This document shows, in pieces, positions 15,133-24,081 of a DNA stretch of 33,480 nt. The notes under the pieces were generated by a model. The model was not told the origin of the DNA and did not search any database. It was given only the letters and a program-made list of their open reading frames with translations. Source of the DNA: Pseudomonas luteola NBRC 103146 (GTDB lineage: Bacteria > Pseudomonadota > Gammaproteobacteria > Pseudomonadales > Pseudomonadaceae); assembly GCF_002091675.1 (NCBI RefSeq), contig NZ_BDAE01000002.1, positions 1 through 33,480 on the forward strand. The letters run 5' to 3'. Position 1 is the first letter of the stretch; every line of letters begins with the position of its first letter. The position numbers were made by a program, and so were the translations under genes.

Positions 15133-16179
15133 TCAAGGTATATATTTCTTTTCCTGTAGGCGCTTGATTGCGCCTATCAGGCAGTCTTCGGTGCTGACCG
15201 CTTCTGTAAAGCCTGCACGACGAATCTTGCCCATATCCGAGATCATGTCGAACTCGGTGTTGAAGACAAAATCGCCAAACTTCCAGCCTACAAGCTTCTC
15301 ATACGGTACGGATTCCAGCTGGTGCTGCTCAGCCAGTTTTTGCCAGTCGTCAGCCTTGCTCGGCATCTGTGTTGCCAGTGAGAAAGGCTGCGGATCGGCG
15401 ACGTCCATATCCAGAGCTTCACCAATCTTGTGCCAGAGCCGCTCCCAGCGGAACGGCTCGCCGACCAGGTTGAACGCTTCGTTGCGAGCGGCCGGGTCCA
15501 GCGCCGCCCATACACTGGCTCGTGCCAGCCAGTGTGCATCGGTCAGCTGAGCCAAGACCCCACGGTAGGCTTTCATCGAGCCCGGGAAGCGCAAGGGCAC
15601 ACCGGCTTGTTTACTCAGGGCTGCAAAGGCCCCGATGACCAGCGCGATGTTCATGGGGTTGCCTGCAATATCACCCACCACCACATCAGGACGCAGAATA
15701 GACCACTCGAATTCTCCCTGGGCGGCGCGCTCGCGTAGCAGGTCTTCCTGGGTGTAATAAAAATTAGGCGAGAGGTGGCGCGGGTCGTCCTCATAAAAAG
15801 GCGCCGCTGTTGGACCCAGGTGCACGCCGTAAACCTTGGCCCCCTGGTAGTGAACGACACGTTGGAGCTTAGCGCCGGCAGACTTCAGGCCGTCCAGTAC
15901 ATTGCGCAGCATGGCGCCATTAATGTCGGCTTCCTTGGCCAGGCTGCTATCAGGACGTAACGCTGCATAAAAGACATGAGTCGTATCCCCCGCCTGGCTT
16001 AGCGCCTGGGCAGTGGCGTTGGCGTCAGTCAGATCAAGATCAATGGTTTCAACGTTCGGTACGAAGGTACGACGGACGGCGCGGACTCGCCATTCAGGAT
16101 TTTCGGCCAGAGTTTCAACAACGGCATTACCGATGATGCCGCTTGCCCCAACGACCAGGGCAACCTTGGAAGCTGACAT
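15133..16179 (-). CDS. PRISE-like short-chain reductase (atypical SDR)
   Basis: 348 aa NAD(P)H-dependent reductase of the atypical SDR group that includes plant progesterone 5-beta-reductase/iridoid synthase. The nucleotide loop is GASGIIG (11-17), and RAVRR (33-37) at the end of the second strand suggests NADPH. LDLTD follows. The PRISE catalytic Lys is likely K115 in QGAKVYG, and the catalytic Tyr is in NFYYTQED (Y141/Y142). The family reduces activated C=C bonds in enones. The bacterial substrate is unknown. The ATG has GGAGAA six bases upstream. It is divergent from the amino-acid permease, with 292 bases between. Confidence 0.85.
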   Translation of the reverse strand: MSASKVALVVGASGIIGNAVVETLAENPEWRVRAVRRTFVPNVETIDLDLTDANATAQALSQAGDTTHVFYAALRPDSSLAKEADINGAMLRNVLDGLKSAGAKLQRVVHYQGAKVYGVHLGPTAAPFYEDDPRHLSPNFYYTQEDLLRERAAQGEFEWSILRPDVVVGDIAGNPMNIALVIGAFAALSKQAGVPLRFPGSMKAYRGVLAQLTDAHWLARASVWAALDPAARNEAFNLVGEPFRWERLWHKIGEALDMDVADPQPFSLATQMPSKADDWQKLAEQHQLESVPYEKLVGWKFGDFVFNTEFDMISDMGKIRRAGFTEAVSTEDCLIGAIKRLQEKKYIP

Positions 16180-16256
16180 ATGCGTTCTCCACGAAATAGC
16201 TAACGAGTTGGATGAGGTCTGTTTGATGTTACTAAGCTGATAACGCTCAGCCCTAC

Positions 16257-16273
16257 TTGGTTCCGAAAACCAA
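16257..16273. promoter_or_regulatory. Inverted repeat in the reductase/permease divergent region
   Basis: TTGGTT-CCGAA-AACCAA, a perfect 6-bp dyad with 5-base spacer, 78 bases upstream of the reductase start. Downstream at about 16289-16306 the sequence GATATATCGA/GATATCGA forms a near direct repeat. It is a likely operator for a dimeric regulator. No regulator gene is adjacent. Confidence 0.4.
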
Positions 16274-16471
16274 TAGCATCCTAATGGATATATCGACAGG
16301 ATATCGAACCGACAGCAACGTCATGCGGTCGATGAATGAAGCCTTCAATATGTATTGCCAGTAGAGGCGTGGTCAGACGGAAGGGTTACAGCAGCGTGCA
16401 GTGAGTGTCCTGTCCTGACCCGGACTTGCCAATTCACATGTCAGAGCCTGACATTCATAGGAAGATTACAT

Positions 16472-17797
16472 ATGTCGACGTCTTCACCCGAGCCCGATAC
16501 AAAACTGCGCCGCGCGATTACAGGTCCTTTGCTGCTGTTGTTTATCCTCGGGGATGTGCTTGGGGCCGGGGTGTATGCACTGGCGGGGAAGATTGCAGGT
16601 GAGGTAGGCGGAGCCATCTGGGTGCCTCTGGTAGTGGCAATGGGATTTGCCATGTTGACGGCGGCCTCGTATGCAGAGCTCGTCACCAAATATCCAAAAG
16701 CTGGAGGTGCTGCGGTGTTTGCCGCACGGGCCTTCAAGCATCCCCTTGTGTCCTTTCTAGTGGGTTTTTCGATGTTGGCCGCCGGTGTCACGAGTGCTGC
16801 CGGCCTTTCCCTGGCCTTTGCGGGTGATTATCTCGGGGCGTTTATTCACGTTTCGCCCACGATGACAGCACTGGTCTTTTTAACGCTGGTGGCTCTGCTT
16901 AATGCGCGTGGGATCAAGGAATCGCTTAATGCCAATCTGGTCATGACGCTGATCGAGCTGTCGGGGCTTTTATTGGTCGTTATTCTGGCCGTGTTGTATG
17001 TAAGTCATGGGCAGGGAGAGCCGGCGCGGGTTCTTCAATTTGCCGAGGGGACTTCTCCACCGCTGGCGGTATTGGGCGCTGCACTGCTGGCCTTCTATTC
17101 GTTTGTAGGGTTTGAAGTGTCGGCCAACATTGCCGAAGAAGTGAAAGATGTAAGACGTATTTACCCAAGGACCTTGTTCGGTGCGCTGCTGATCGCGGGC
17201 GTAATATATGTTCTGGTGGGGCTGGCGGCTTCCATCGTTTTGTCACCTGCACAACTGGTGGAATCTTCTGCACCGTTGCTGGACGTGGTTCGGGCAACCG
17301 GCTACGGCATACCCCCGCAACTGTTTGCCGTGGCGGCCTTGCTGGCGGTTTCCAATGGCGCATTGCTGACCATGATCATGGCAAGCCGTCTAGCTTATGG
17401 CATGGCCGAGGAGGGGCTGCTGCCCCCAGTGCTGGGGCGTGTACTGCCGCGTCGGCGTACGCCCTGGGTAGCGATTATTGCCACAACGCTTGTAGCCATG
17501 GCGTTGACTGTTACAGGGACGTTGTCGGCTCTGGCCGAGACGGTTGTGCTCCTACTGCTTTTTGTATTCATGAGTACGAACGTGGCCGTTTTGGTGCTGC
17601 GCCGCGACAAGGTCGATCAGCCGCATTTCCGGACCCCTACGCTGGTGCCGTTGCTGGCGATCGTGTCGTGTCTGGTGCTTTTGAGTCAGCAGAGCGCGGA
17701 GACCTGGCTGCGTGCCGGCATTCTGCTCGGGGTCGGCGTGGTGCTTTATTTCGTAACGCGTGCTCATTCGACACGTGAAGCGGCGGATGTTGTGTAA
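16472..17797 (+). CDS. APC-family amino-acid permease
   Basis: 441 aa inner-membrane transporter of the amino acid-polyamine-organocation superfamily. The ATG at 16472 (AGGAAG seven bases upstream) is preferred over the longer open frame from 16355. The N-terminus has ILGDVLGAGVYALAGKIAGEVGG, the first helix with the family's GxG break that binds the substrate backbone. KYPKAGGAAVFAARAF and FVGFEVSANIAEEVKD (helix 6 region) are also typical. About 12 hydrophobic segments are visible. The substrate is not predictable. It is monocistronic and divergent from the reductase. Confidence 0.9.
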   Translation: MSTSSPEPDTKLRRAITGPLLLLFILGDVLGAGVYALAGKIAGEVGGAIWVPLVVAMGFAMLTAASYAELVTKYPKAGGAAVFAARAFKHPLVSFLVGFSMLAAGVTSAAGLSLAFAGDYLGAFIHVSPTMTALVFLTLVALLNARGIKESLNANLVMTLIELSGLLLVVILAVLYVSHGQGEPARVLQFAEGTSPPLAVLGAALLAFYSFVGFEVSANIAEEVKDVRRIYPRTLFGALLIAGVIYVLVGLAASIVLSPAQLVESSAPLLDVVRATGYGIPPQLFAVAALLAVSNGALLTMIMASRLAYGMAEEGLLPPVLGRVLPRRRTPWVAIIATTLVAMALTVTGTLSALAETVVLLLLFVFMSTNVAVLVLRRDKVDQPHFRTPTLVPLLAIVSCLVLLSQQSAETWLRAGILLGVGVVLYFVTRAHSTREAADVV

Positions 17798-17847
17798 GAC
17801 AAGGTCTTTGCAGGCCGGGCACGACCTGCAGGAACGTGTGATATGCG

Positions 17848-18090
17848 TTAAAAAATCCAGCGTTGCGGGCGCTGATGCATATTGGCGCTGGCAGGTCTCC
17901 AGGGGCGAACGGAAAGTTCGGCCTGTGTGGCGGAGCTGGGCAGTGCAGCAGGTGCGTTGGGGTAGGCAGACAGGTTAGTGGTAAGCGTGGGTGAAGGTTG
18001 CGCCTGGGTTTCGTGTCCTAGAAACCAGGCGGCAACCACCAGCAGGGAAACAGCAAGACAAGATGCGGTACGGCTATGCAGGGAGTCCAT
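17848..18090 (-). CDS. Small exported Pro/Ala/Ser-rich protein, hypothetical
   Basis: 80 aa from ATG 18090; an in-frame TTG at 18117 is a poorer start. The N-terminus has Arg followed by a hydrophobic run CLAVSLLVVAAWFLG and a possible signal peptidase site near HETQAQ. The remainder is rich in Pro, Ala, Ser and Thr and ends in a basic/aromatic tail (RPQRWIF). The ribosome binding site is poor. It may be a small periplasmic protein or a spurious ORF. It converges on the permease 50 bases away and lies downstream of the next gene in the same orientation. Confidence 0.45.
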   Translation of the reverse strand: MDSLHSRTASCLAVSLLVVAAWFLGHETQAQPSPTLTTNLSAYPNAPAALPSSATQAELSVRPWRPASANMHQRPQRWIF

Positions 18091-18236
18091 TCCTTGGCTC
18101 TCACAGAGGATAATCAACCGCCTAAATCATATCGGGTAAGTTCATCTGTGAAGCCCTGGATGCCAACTTTATTGCAAAACCGGGCGAACTCTCACATCGG
18201 TATGTTGCATGGTTGGCACATGGGAGGCGTACCTCT

Positions 18237-18539
18237 TCAACTCGGGCGCAAGGTGCCTCGAAGGTGCTGACAGAATTCAATGACCTCATGAGCTCGCATG
18301 TGGTTGGATGAGTCTTCCGTCTGCCGCACGGCGGCCGTAATCATCGATTCGATGTTCTGGATATGAATCAGCTTGAGGTCGCTGCTCATATTGCCCAGTT
18401 CGATCAACTCCGCAATTCGGTTCTCAGAGCGGGTCAACAAGCGTTCGACAACATCAAGGCTCTCATCAAGCTCGTTTTTGACAGGGGAGGCGTAGAGGTA
18501 ATCGGTGAGGGTGGGAGCAGGGCGGACTTGCGGTTCCAT
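18237..18539 (-). CDS. Small helical protein of unknown function
   Basis: 100 aa. ATG 18539 has GAGGA eight bases upstream and is preferred to the ATG at 18554. After a Pro-rich N-terminus, the sequence is amphipathic helix throughout: ELDESLDVVERLLTRSENRIAELIEL, then IHIQNIESMITAAVRQTEDSSN. There is no signal peptide and there is one Cys near the end. It looks like a small soluble helical, perhaps coiled-coil or partner-binding, protein. It lies downstream of the pqq cluster in the same orientation, but a hairpin and 186 bases separate it from pqqH. Function unknown. Confidence 0.65.
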   Translation of the reverse strand: MEPQVRPAPTLTDYLYASPVKNELDESLDVVERLLTRSENRIAELIELGNMSSDLKLIHIQNIESMITAAVRQTEDSSNHMRAHEVIEFCQHLRGTLRPS

Positions 18540-18687
18540 CGCGGGGTTCCTCATGTGACCTGTGCAGGAATATGGCACGCTCGAGGCAAGATGTATCGCT
18601 ACTGGCACTTAGGCGCAAGAGCCTGACCTCGTCCAAGAGACGAGTGGTTTATACCGTCGTCGGTTGGTGTGCTGCAAGCGTCAAGGA

Positions 18688-18721
18688 GGCGGCTTCCAGC
18701 AGCGAAGCGCCGAAAGCCGCC
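18688..18721 (-). terminator. Hairpin at the end of the pqq operon
   Basis: On the minus strand GGCGGCTT / AAGCCGCC with an 18-base, partly self-complementary loop, starting 5 bases after the pqqH stop and followed by TCCTTG. It is a probable terminator although the T-run is short. Confidence 0.6.
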
Positions 18722-18725
18722 TGTA

Positions 18726-20570
18726 TCAGGCGTTCTGATCGATCACACTGCGGTAGAACAGCCATTCATGTTCAAGGGCATGGGCCTGGTTCTTGGCCTG
18801 CCTGAAACCATGGCGTTCGTTGGGGTAGAAATAACCTTCGGCACGAATGCCGCGATCTTTGAGTGCATGAAGCATGGCCCGTGTCTGCTCCGGGACAACG
18901 ACGGCGTCCAGCTCACCCTGGAAGAAGATGACCGGGACATCGATCGTGTCGGCATGCAGGAGAGGCGTCCGCGCCCGGTAACGCTCCGAATCCTTCTTAG
19001 GGTCGCCAATGAGCCAGTCCAGATAGTCGGCTTCGAATTTGTGGGTCACGCGAGCCAGAGCGGCCGGATCCGTTACGCCGTACAGGCTGGCGCCGCCGCA
19101 AAACACAGTATGGAACGCCAGCGCGCATAAAGCCGTATAGCCACCGGCGCTGCCGCCTCGGATAAAGGCGTGGGCCGGTTCGATCAATTCTTGCTCGGCC
19201 AGATAATCCACTACAGCGCAGGCATCTTCGACATCGGCCTCACCCCAGCGCAGGTGAAGCGCGTTGCGGTACTCCCGTCCGTAGCCGGTGCTGCCTCTGT
19301 AATTGAGATCGGCAACGGCAAAGCCGCGTTGTGTCCAGTACTGGATACGGGGATCGAAGACGGGGTAGCAGGCAGAAGTAGGGCCGCCATGAATGAATAC
19401 TACCAGGGGGGGCTTGGCCTCTCCTGTCATGGCCGGGTAGAAAAAGCCGTGCGCTTCGCCATCGCCGCTGGGGTAACGTAGGGCCTTGGGTTGGCTGATG
19501 CGCTCGTTAGGCAATGGCGCAATACCGCCCGCCAGAATCTCGATGTTGCCATTCTGCCCGTTGATCTCAAGGATGCACGAGGGACGATTGGGCGCTGCGG
19601 CAATGCAATAGATGTATCCATCATGCAGGGCCAGGCTGCGAAAGCGGGTGAAGTCTTCCGCGAAGCGCAGCACTCGACCATCGGCCTCGCGTCTGCCCAG
19701 GTGGCCGAAGCCTTCTTCGAACCAGGTGGCGATGTAACGCTCGCCGCCCAGGCTGTACCAGCTTCTGCCGCCCAGCTGGAAGGGGGCGGCCGCATGATCG
19801 GCCTTGATGGCAGTCAGTCTGCTGACGCCTGAGGTGCATTCACCCCATGGTTGCCACCAGCCGTCACGGTCGGACAGGCAGTAGAGCTGGTCCTGTTCAT
19901 CAAAACGGGGCTGTTGAATCGACTCCGGATCGCTGCCTGCAATGCAGACCGGCGCCTCCCATTGCCCGTTGTCCAGGCGCTCGGCGCACATGAGGCGAGT
20001 GGAGGTCCATGGTTGGTGTGGGCGACTCCACTCGATCCAGGCCAGGCGCTTGCCGCTGGGGCTCAGCGTAGGCGAGGCGTAGAAGTCAGCACCCTCGGCC
20101 AAGACCTGACGGTGGCTGCCTGCGAGGGAAATAGCGACAAGCCGGTGAATGACGGCCTCTTCCTCATGGGCTTCTTCCACCGCCATGATGAGGTTGGCTG
20201 CATAGTGCAGATCACCATAGCGGCGTTTACCCTGGGTCAATGCCACAGGTTGGCTGCCATCGAGTGGTTGACGGTAAAGCTGTTGATCCGAATCGTTGAC
20301 GAAGACGGCCTCTGACTCGGTCAGGCAAAACGCGCCGCCTCCGTACTCATAAACGTGGCTGCGTGCACTGTAGCCATCCGGCGTCAGGCAGTGCGGTTTG
20401 CCATCATGCCAGCGCCATAGACGGCAGGCGCCGTCAGCAGGATCATACTGATTCCAGAAAAGCCCCAGTGCCGATGCCTGTAGCTCGGCAAAATCGATGC
20501 CTGCCGCGACGGCCTGTTGAGCGGTAAAGGTGCCGTCTGCGTCTGTAGAAGCAGGGTGCTGGTAAGCCAT
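18726..20570 (-). CDS. pqqH: PQQ-cluster S9 prolyl oligopeptidase-type peptidase
   Basis: 614 aa. The N-terminal part (1-380) is a beta-propeller-like region with repeated LxxDG/SxSPSGKRLAW motifs. The C-terminal alpha/beta hydrolase has the oxyanion HGGP (395-398), nucleophile elbow GGSAGG with S474, D555 in GELDAVV, and H587 in ERHGF. It has no signal peptide, so it is cytoplasmic. This gene follows pqqE by 26 bases, and GGAGAA precedes its ATG by seven bases. P. aeruginosa has the same pqqABCDE-pqqH order (pqqM in some strains). Its role is presumed in processing or degrading the PqqA peptide. Substrate is inference. Confidence 0.9.
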   Translation of the reverse strand: MAYQHPASTDADGTFTAQQAVAAGIDFAELQASALGLFWNQYDPADGACRLWRWHDGKPHCLTPDGYSARSHVYEYGGGAFCLTESEAVFVNDSDQQLYRQPLDGSQPVALTQGKRRYGDLHYAANLIMAVEEAHEEEAVIHRLVAISLAGSHRQVLAEGADFYASPTLSPSGKRLAWIEWSRPHQPWTSTRLMCAERLDNGQWEAPVCIAGSDPESIQQPRFDEQDQLYCLSDRDGWWQPWGECTSGVSRLTAIKADHAAAPFQLGGRSWYSLGGERYIATWFEEGFGHLGRREADGRVLRFAEDFTRFRSLALHDGYIYCIAAAPNRPSCILEINGQNGNIEILAGGIAPLPNERISQPKALRYPSGDGEAHGFFYPAMTGEAKPPLVVFIHGGPTSACYPVFDPRIQYWTQRGFAVADLNYRGSTGYGREYRNALHLRWGEADVEDACAVVDYLAEQELIEPAHAFIRGGSAGGYTALCALAFHTVFCGGASLYGVTDPAALARVTHKFEADYLDWLIGDPKKDSERYRARTPLLHADTIDVPVIFFQGELDAVVVPEQTRAMLHALKDRGIRAEGYFYPNERHGFRQAKNQAHALEHEWLFYRSVIDQNA

Positions 20571-20596
20571 GGTGCTTCTCCGTTGCTATGTAAGAC

Positions 20597-21757
20597 TCAG
20601 GCTTTGGCGATAAGCCTGGAGTTCCGCTCATTGCGAAAGCTTAGCTGCTCAATGCTTTGAGTGGCATGCTCCGCCTCGGTACGGGCGTTGAGGATCACGT
20701 CGTGATGTGGGGACTTGCTGCAGACCGGATCGGCGTTGGCCGCATCGCCGGTCAGCATAAAGGCCTGGCAGCGGCAGCCACCAAAATCCTTTTCCTTTTC
20801 ATCGCAGCTGCGGCAGGGTTCTGGCATCCAGTCATAACCGCGGAAATGATTGAAGCCAAAGGAGTCATACCAGATGTGCTGAAGGCTATGATCCTTCACA
20901 TTCGGAAACTGGATCGGCAGTTGGCGAGCGCCGTGGCAGGGCAATGCGGTGCCATCCGGCGTGACAGTGAGGAAGATACTGCCCCAACCGTTCATGCAGG
21001 CCTTGGGACGTTCTTCATAATAGTCCGGCGTCACGAAGATCAGCTTGCAGGGATGGCCTTCGGCTTCGAGCTTGGCGCGGTATTCGTTGGTGATGCTTTC
21101 GGCGCGTACCAGTTGCTCTTTAGTGGGTAACAGGCCGGCCCGATTGAGCTGCGCCCAACCATAGAACTGGCACGTCGCAAGCTCGACGAAATCCGCTTCC
21201 AGGGCGATACACAGCTCGATAATACGGTCGATCTTATCGATATTGTGCCGATGCGTGACAAAGTTGAGCACCATGGGATAGCCATGAGCTTTTACCGCGC
21301 GGGCCATCTCCAGCTTCTGGGCAAAGGCCTTTTTGGAACCGGCGAGCAGGTTGTTCACCTCTTCGTCGCTGGCCTGAAAGCTGATCTGGATATGATCAAG
21401 CCCGGCATCACGGAACGTGGCGATCTTCTGTTCGGTCAGGCCTATGCCAGAGGTGATCAGGTTGGTGTAGTACCCTAGTCTGCGAGCTTCGCCGATCAGT
21501 TCGGCCAGATCCTGGCGTACCAGAGGCTCGCCGCCGGAAAAGCCCAGCTGTGCTGCGCCCATCTGCCGGGCCTGCTGCATGACGGTGAACCACTGTTCGG
21601 TGGTCAGCTCCTTGCCTTGAGCCGCAAAGTCCAGGGGATTGGAGCAGTAGGGGCACTGCAGGGGACAGCGGTAGGTCAGTTCTGCAAGGAGCCACAAGGG
21701 CAGCCCTACCGCAGGCTGCTCAGGCAGGTTAGCCGAGTTGGATCCAGTGCTCTGCAC
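20597..21757 (-). CDS. pqqE: PQQ biosynthesis radical SAM protein PqqE
   Basis: 386 aa. The radical SAM cluster motif is CPLQCPYC (C31, C35, C38), and the C-terminal SPASM region has Cys in [31 protein letters not shown] and DPVC, binding auxiliary clusters. It joins Glu and Tyr of PqqA by a carbon-carbon bond, with PqqD as peptide chaperone. I chose GTG at 21757: GGAGG lies six bases upstream inside the pqqD coding sequence, while the in-frame TTG two codons earlier directly abuts that site. The overlap with pqqD is 29 bases, so the two are translationally coupled. Confidence 0.95.
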   Translation of the reverse strand: MQSTGSNSANLPEQPAVGLPLWLLAELTYRCPLQCPYCSNPLDFAAQGKELTTEQWFTVMQQARQMGAAQLGFSGGEPLVRQDLAELIGEARRLGYYTNLITSGIGLTEQKIATFRDAGLDHIQISFQASDEEVNNLLAGSKKAFAQKLEMARAVKAHGYPMVLNFVTHRHNIDKIDRIIELCIALEADFVELATCQFYGWAQLNRAGLLPTKEQLVRAESITNEYRAKLEAEGHPCKLIFVTPDYYEERPKACMNGWGSIFLTVTPDGTALPCHGARQLPIQFPNVKDHSLQHIWYDSFGFNHFRGYDWMPEPCRSCDEKEKDFGGCRCQAFMLTGDAANADPVCSKSPHHDVILNARTEAEHATQSIEQLSFRNERNSRLIAKA

Positions 21758-22004
21758 GAGCAACCTCCATGAACTGCTCCACGTCGTCGCCGAGTTCCGG
21801 GACGCCTGGGAAGCGTTCGTTCAACGCATCAATGATGGCGGCCACGTCACGCTGACCGTCGATAAGCTCGCCAATGGCGCCAGCACTTTCGTTCAGTTTG
21901 ATCATGCCTTCCGGATAGAGCAGGACGAAACCGTTTTGTGCAGGCTCGAATTGAAAACGATAGCCCGGGCGCCAGCGCGGCACCTGGGTGCGGTCGAAGC
22001 TCAT
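21729..22004 (-). CDS. pqqD: PQQ biosynthesis peptide chaperone PqqD
   Basis: 91 aa, the typical length. It has the PqqD winged-helix pattern [23 protein letters not shown], followed by [15 protein letters not shown] and DVEQFMEVA. It binds the precursor peptide PqqA and presents it to PqqE; PqqD-like domains are the RiPP recognition element. It overlaps pqqC by 4 bases and pqqE by 29 bases. Confidence 0.95.
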   Translation of the reverse strand: MSFDRTQVPRWRPGYRFQFEPAQNGFVLLYPEGMIKLNESAGAIGELIDGQRDVAAIIDALNERFPGVPELGDDVEQFMEVARAEHWIQLG

Positions 22005-22750
22005 AGTTGAATTCCTTTATGCCAGACGCGCTGGTCGGTTACGGTGTGGTAAGGCGGCCGCTTCAGCTCGTAGGCCATGCTCATGGCATCCAGCATGCTC
22101 CAGAGGATATCGAGCTTGAATTGCAGGATTTCAAGCATGCGCTGCTGGGATTCATAAGTGGTGTAGTGCTGGAGGGTGATGTGCAGGCCATGCTCCACAT
22201 CGCGGCGTGCCTGACCAAGGCGTGTGCGAAAGTATTCATAGCCGGCTGGGTCGATCCAAGGGTAATGCTGGGGCCAGCTATCCAGACGCGATTGGTGGAT
22301 CTGCGGAGCAAACAGTTCGGTCAACGAGCTGCTGGCTGCTTCCTGCCAGGAGGCGCGGCGCGCAAAGTTGACGTAGGCATCTACCGCAAAGCGTACGCCA
22401 GGGAGCACCAATTCTTGCGAGAGAACCTGCTCACGGTCGAGCCCTGTTGCTTCAGCCAGGCGTAGCCAGGCTTCGATTCCACCTTCCGTTCCGGGGGCGC
22501 CGTCATGGTCAAGAATGCGCTGAACCCACTCGCGACGAACCTCGCGGTCCGGACAGTTCGCCATGATGGCGGCGTCTTTTAGAGGAATGTTTACCTGATA
22601 GTAGAAGCGGTTGGCCACCCAGCCCTGAATCTGCTCGCGTGTCGCACGGCCTTCATACATGGCTACGTGATAGGGATGATGAATATGGTAATACGCGCCC
22701 TTGGCGCGCAGGGCCTGTTCGAACTCTTCAGGGGTGAGGGCGTGTGGCAT
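22001..22750 (-). CDS. pqqC: PQQ synthase (PqqC)
   Basis: 249 aa helical oxidase that performs the last step, ring closure and eight-electron oxidation of AHQQ to PQQ. Conserved family stretches are [57 protein letters not shown] and [18 protein letters not shown]. The ATG has GAGGAGG six bases upstream. It is 42 bases after pqqB and overlaps pqqD by 4 bases. Confidence 0.97.
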   Translation of the reverse strand: MPHALTPEEFEQALRAKGAYYHIHHPYHVAMYEGRATREQIQGWVANRFYYQVNIPLKDAAIMANCPDREVRREWVQRILDHDGAPGTEGGIEAWLRLAEATGLDREQVLSQELVLPGVRFAVDAYVNFARRASWQEAASSSLTELFAPQIHQSRLDSWPQHYPWIDPAGYEYFRTRLGQARRDVEHGLHITLQHYTTYESQQRMLEILQFKLDILWSMLDAMSMAYELKRPPYHTVTDQRVWHKGIQL

Positions 22751-22792
22751 GTCTGGCCTCCTCGGTAGATAAAATGACCGGATGCACGCGGA

Positions 22793-23704
22793 TCACAGCT
22801 CGATGCTCATGCCATCCCAGGCGACTTCGACGCCGCGTCGCTCGACTTCTGCGCGTTCGGGCGAGTCTTCATCCAGGATCGGATTGGTGTTGTTGATATG
22901 AATGAGCACCTTGCGTGGCGAGGTCAGCTGGTCGAGGACCTCAAGCATGCCGCCGGGGCCGCTCTGAGCCAGATGGCCCATCTCGCGGCCGGTGCGAGTG
23001 CCAACGCCACGGCGTTGCATTTCATCGTCTTCCCACAGAGTGCCATCGACCAGCAAACAATCCGCTTCGGCCATTTTAGCCAGCAGGGCGTTATCTACCT
23101 GACCCAGGCCGGGCGCGTAGAACAGCTTGCCGCCCGTAAGCAGGTCTTCAACGATCAGCCCGATATTGTCACCGGGATGCGGATCGAAGCGGTGCGGCGA
23201 ATAGGGCGGTGCAGCGCTACGCAGCGGTAGAGGTGTGAAGCGCAGGTTCGGGCATGCCGGAATAACGAAGCTGCCTTCCAGCTCGATACGGTTCCAGCGC
23301 AGGCCACCGTTCCAGTGTTCCAGCATGTTGAACAAAGGGAAGCCAGTCGTGAGATCCTGATGAACCATGTCAGTACACCAGACCTCGTGGGGGCAGCCCT
23401 CGCGCAGGCTGAGCAGGCCGGTAGTGTGGTCGATCTGGCTATCGAGCAGAATGATCGCACCGATGCCGGTATCCCGCAGTGCACGGCCCGGCTGCATGGG
23501 GGCGAAACTCTGCAGCTGCGCGCGGATATCCGGTGAGGCGTTGCACAGCACCCAATTTACGCCGTCATCGGACAGGGCTATGGACGACTGGGTGCGAGGT
23601 TGCGCACGAAGGCTGCCGTCACGAACACCACGGCAGTTGGGACAGTTGCAGTTCCACTGGGGAAAGCCGCCGCCTGCAGCGGAGCCAAGAATCTGGATAT
23701 ACAT
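22793..23704 (-). CDS. pqqB: PqqB, metallo-hydrolase-fold hydroxylase
   Basis: 303 aa of the metallo-beta-lactamase fold. Near the N-terminus CNCPNC (C19, C21, C24) is the structural zinc site of Pqq[10 protein letters not shown] carries the metal-binding Asp-His of the active site. [12 protein letters not shown] and [11 protein letters not shown] near the C-terminus are also typical. PqqB acts after PqqE and PqqF, hydroxylating the cross-linked Tyr part of the intermediate. No clear ribosome binding site precedes the ATG, so translation may rely on another signal or be weak. A 175-base leader with a hairpin separates it from pqqA. Confidence 0.96.
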   Translation of the reverse strand: MYIQILGSAAGGGFPQWNCNCPNCRGVRDGSLRAQPRTQSSIALSDDGVNWVLCNASPDIRAQLQSFAPMQPGRALRDTGIGAIILLDSQIDHTTGLLSLREGCPHEVWCTDMVHQDLTTGFPLFNMLEHWNGGLRWNRIELEGSFVIPACPNLRFTPLPLRSAAPPYSPHRFDPHPGDNIGLIVEDLLTGGKLFYAPGLGQVDNALLAKMAEADCLLVDGTLWEDDEMQRRGVGTRTGREMGHLAQSGPGGMLEVLDQLTSPRKVLIHINNTNPILDEDSPERAEVERRGVEVAWDGMSIEL

Positions 23705-23846
23705 GATTTATCTATGAAATGCGGCCAACTTAGAACTTGTCACGAGCGGCGAGGGACATTCAGGAGAAGCACCTGTTGGCGGTCCGGCTGCGCCGAACAG
23801 GCCTCGCGGTAGGCATGACCCACTTCTAAGGTGGCTAGAAAAGGAA

Positions 23847-23866
23847 CGCCCCGGATAACCGGGGCG
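23847..23866 (-). terminator. Attenuator-like hairpin between pqqA and pqqB
   Basis: On the minus strand CGCCCCGG-TTAT-CCGGGGCG, a perfect 8-bp GC-rich stem followed by TTCCTTTTCT, 14 bases after the pqqA stop. It should terminate a fraction of transcripts and leave pqqA, the substrate peptide, more abundant than the enzymes. Similar excess of pqqA transcript is known in other bacteria. Confidence 0.75.
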
Positions 23867-23879
23867 CTGGATCACGCAA

Positions 23880-23951
23880 TCAACGGTTAGCGAAGTACAT
23901 GGTGACTTCGAAGCCAATGCGCAGATCGGTATAAGCAGGTTTAGTCCACAT
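23880..23951 (-). CDS. pqqA: PQQ precursor peptide PqqA
   Basis: 23 aa, close to the universal PqqA length. The sequence starts [18 protein letters not shown] and has the conserved EVTMY core, with E15 and Y19 that are cross-linked by PqqE and become PQQ. GAGGGG lies nine bases before the ATG. It is the first gene of the ABCDEH part, 130 bases after pqqF, and is followed by a strong hairpin. Confidence 0.97.
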
Positions 23952-23973
23952 AATGAATACCCCTCAAAGTGAT

Positions 23974-23989
23974 ATCGGAAAGGTCCGAT
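23974..23989 (-). promoter_or_regulatory. Leader hairpin before pqqA
   Basis: ATCGGA-AAGG-TCCGAT, 6 bp, starting 22 bases before the pqqA ATG. It could form in the leader or serve as an operator. Confidence 0.4.
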
Positions 23990-24017
23990 TTACTTAGTAC
24001 AAAATACCTTGCATACG

Positions 24018-24039
24018 TTCAGGATAAACACATCCTGAA
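24018..24039. promoter_or_regulatory. Inverted repeat in the pqqF-pqqA spacer
   Basis: TTCAGGAT-N6-ATCCTGAA, a perfect 8-bp dyad in the 130-base gap between the pqqF stop and pqqA. Position fits a pqqF terminator lacking a T-run or an operator for a pqqA promoter. I could not identify minus-35/minus-10 elements with confidence. Confidence 0.45.
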
Positions 24040-24081
24040 ACGCACTTAAGCTAGTTTACCCTGATATGGTGCGACGTATAG

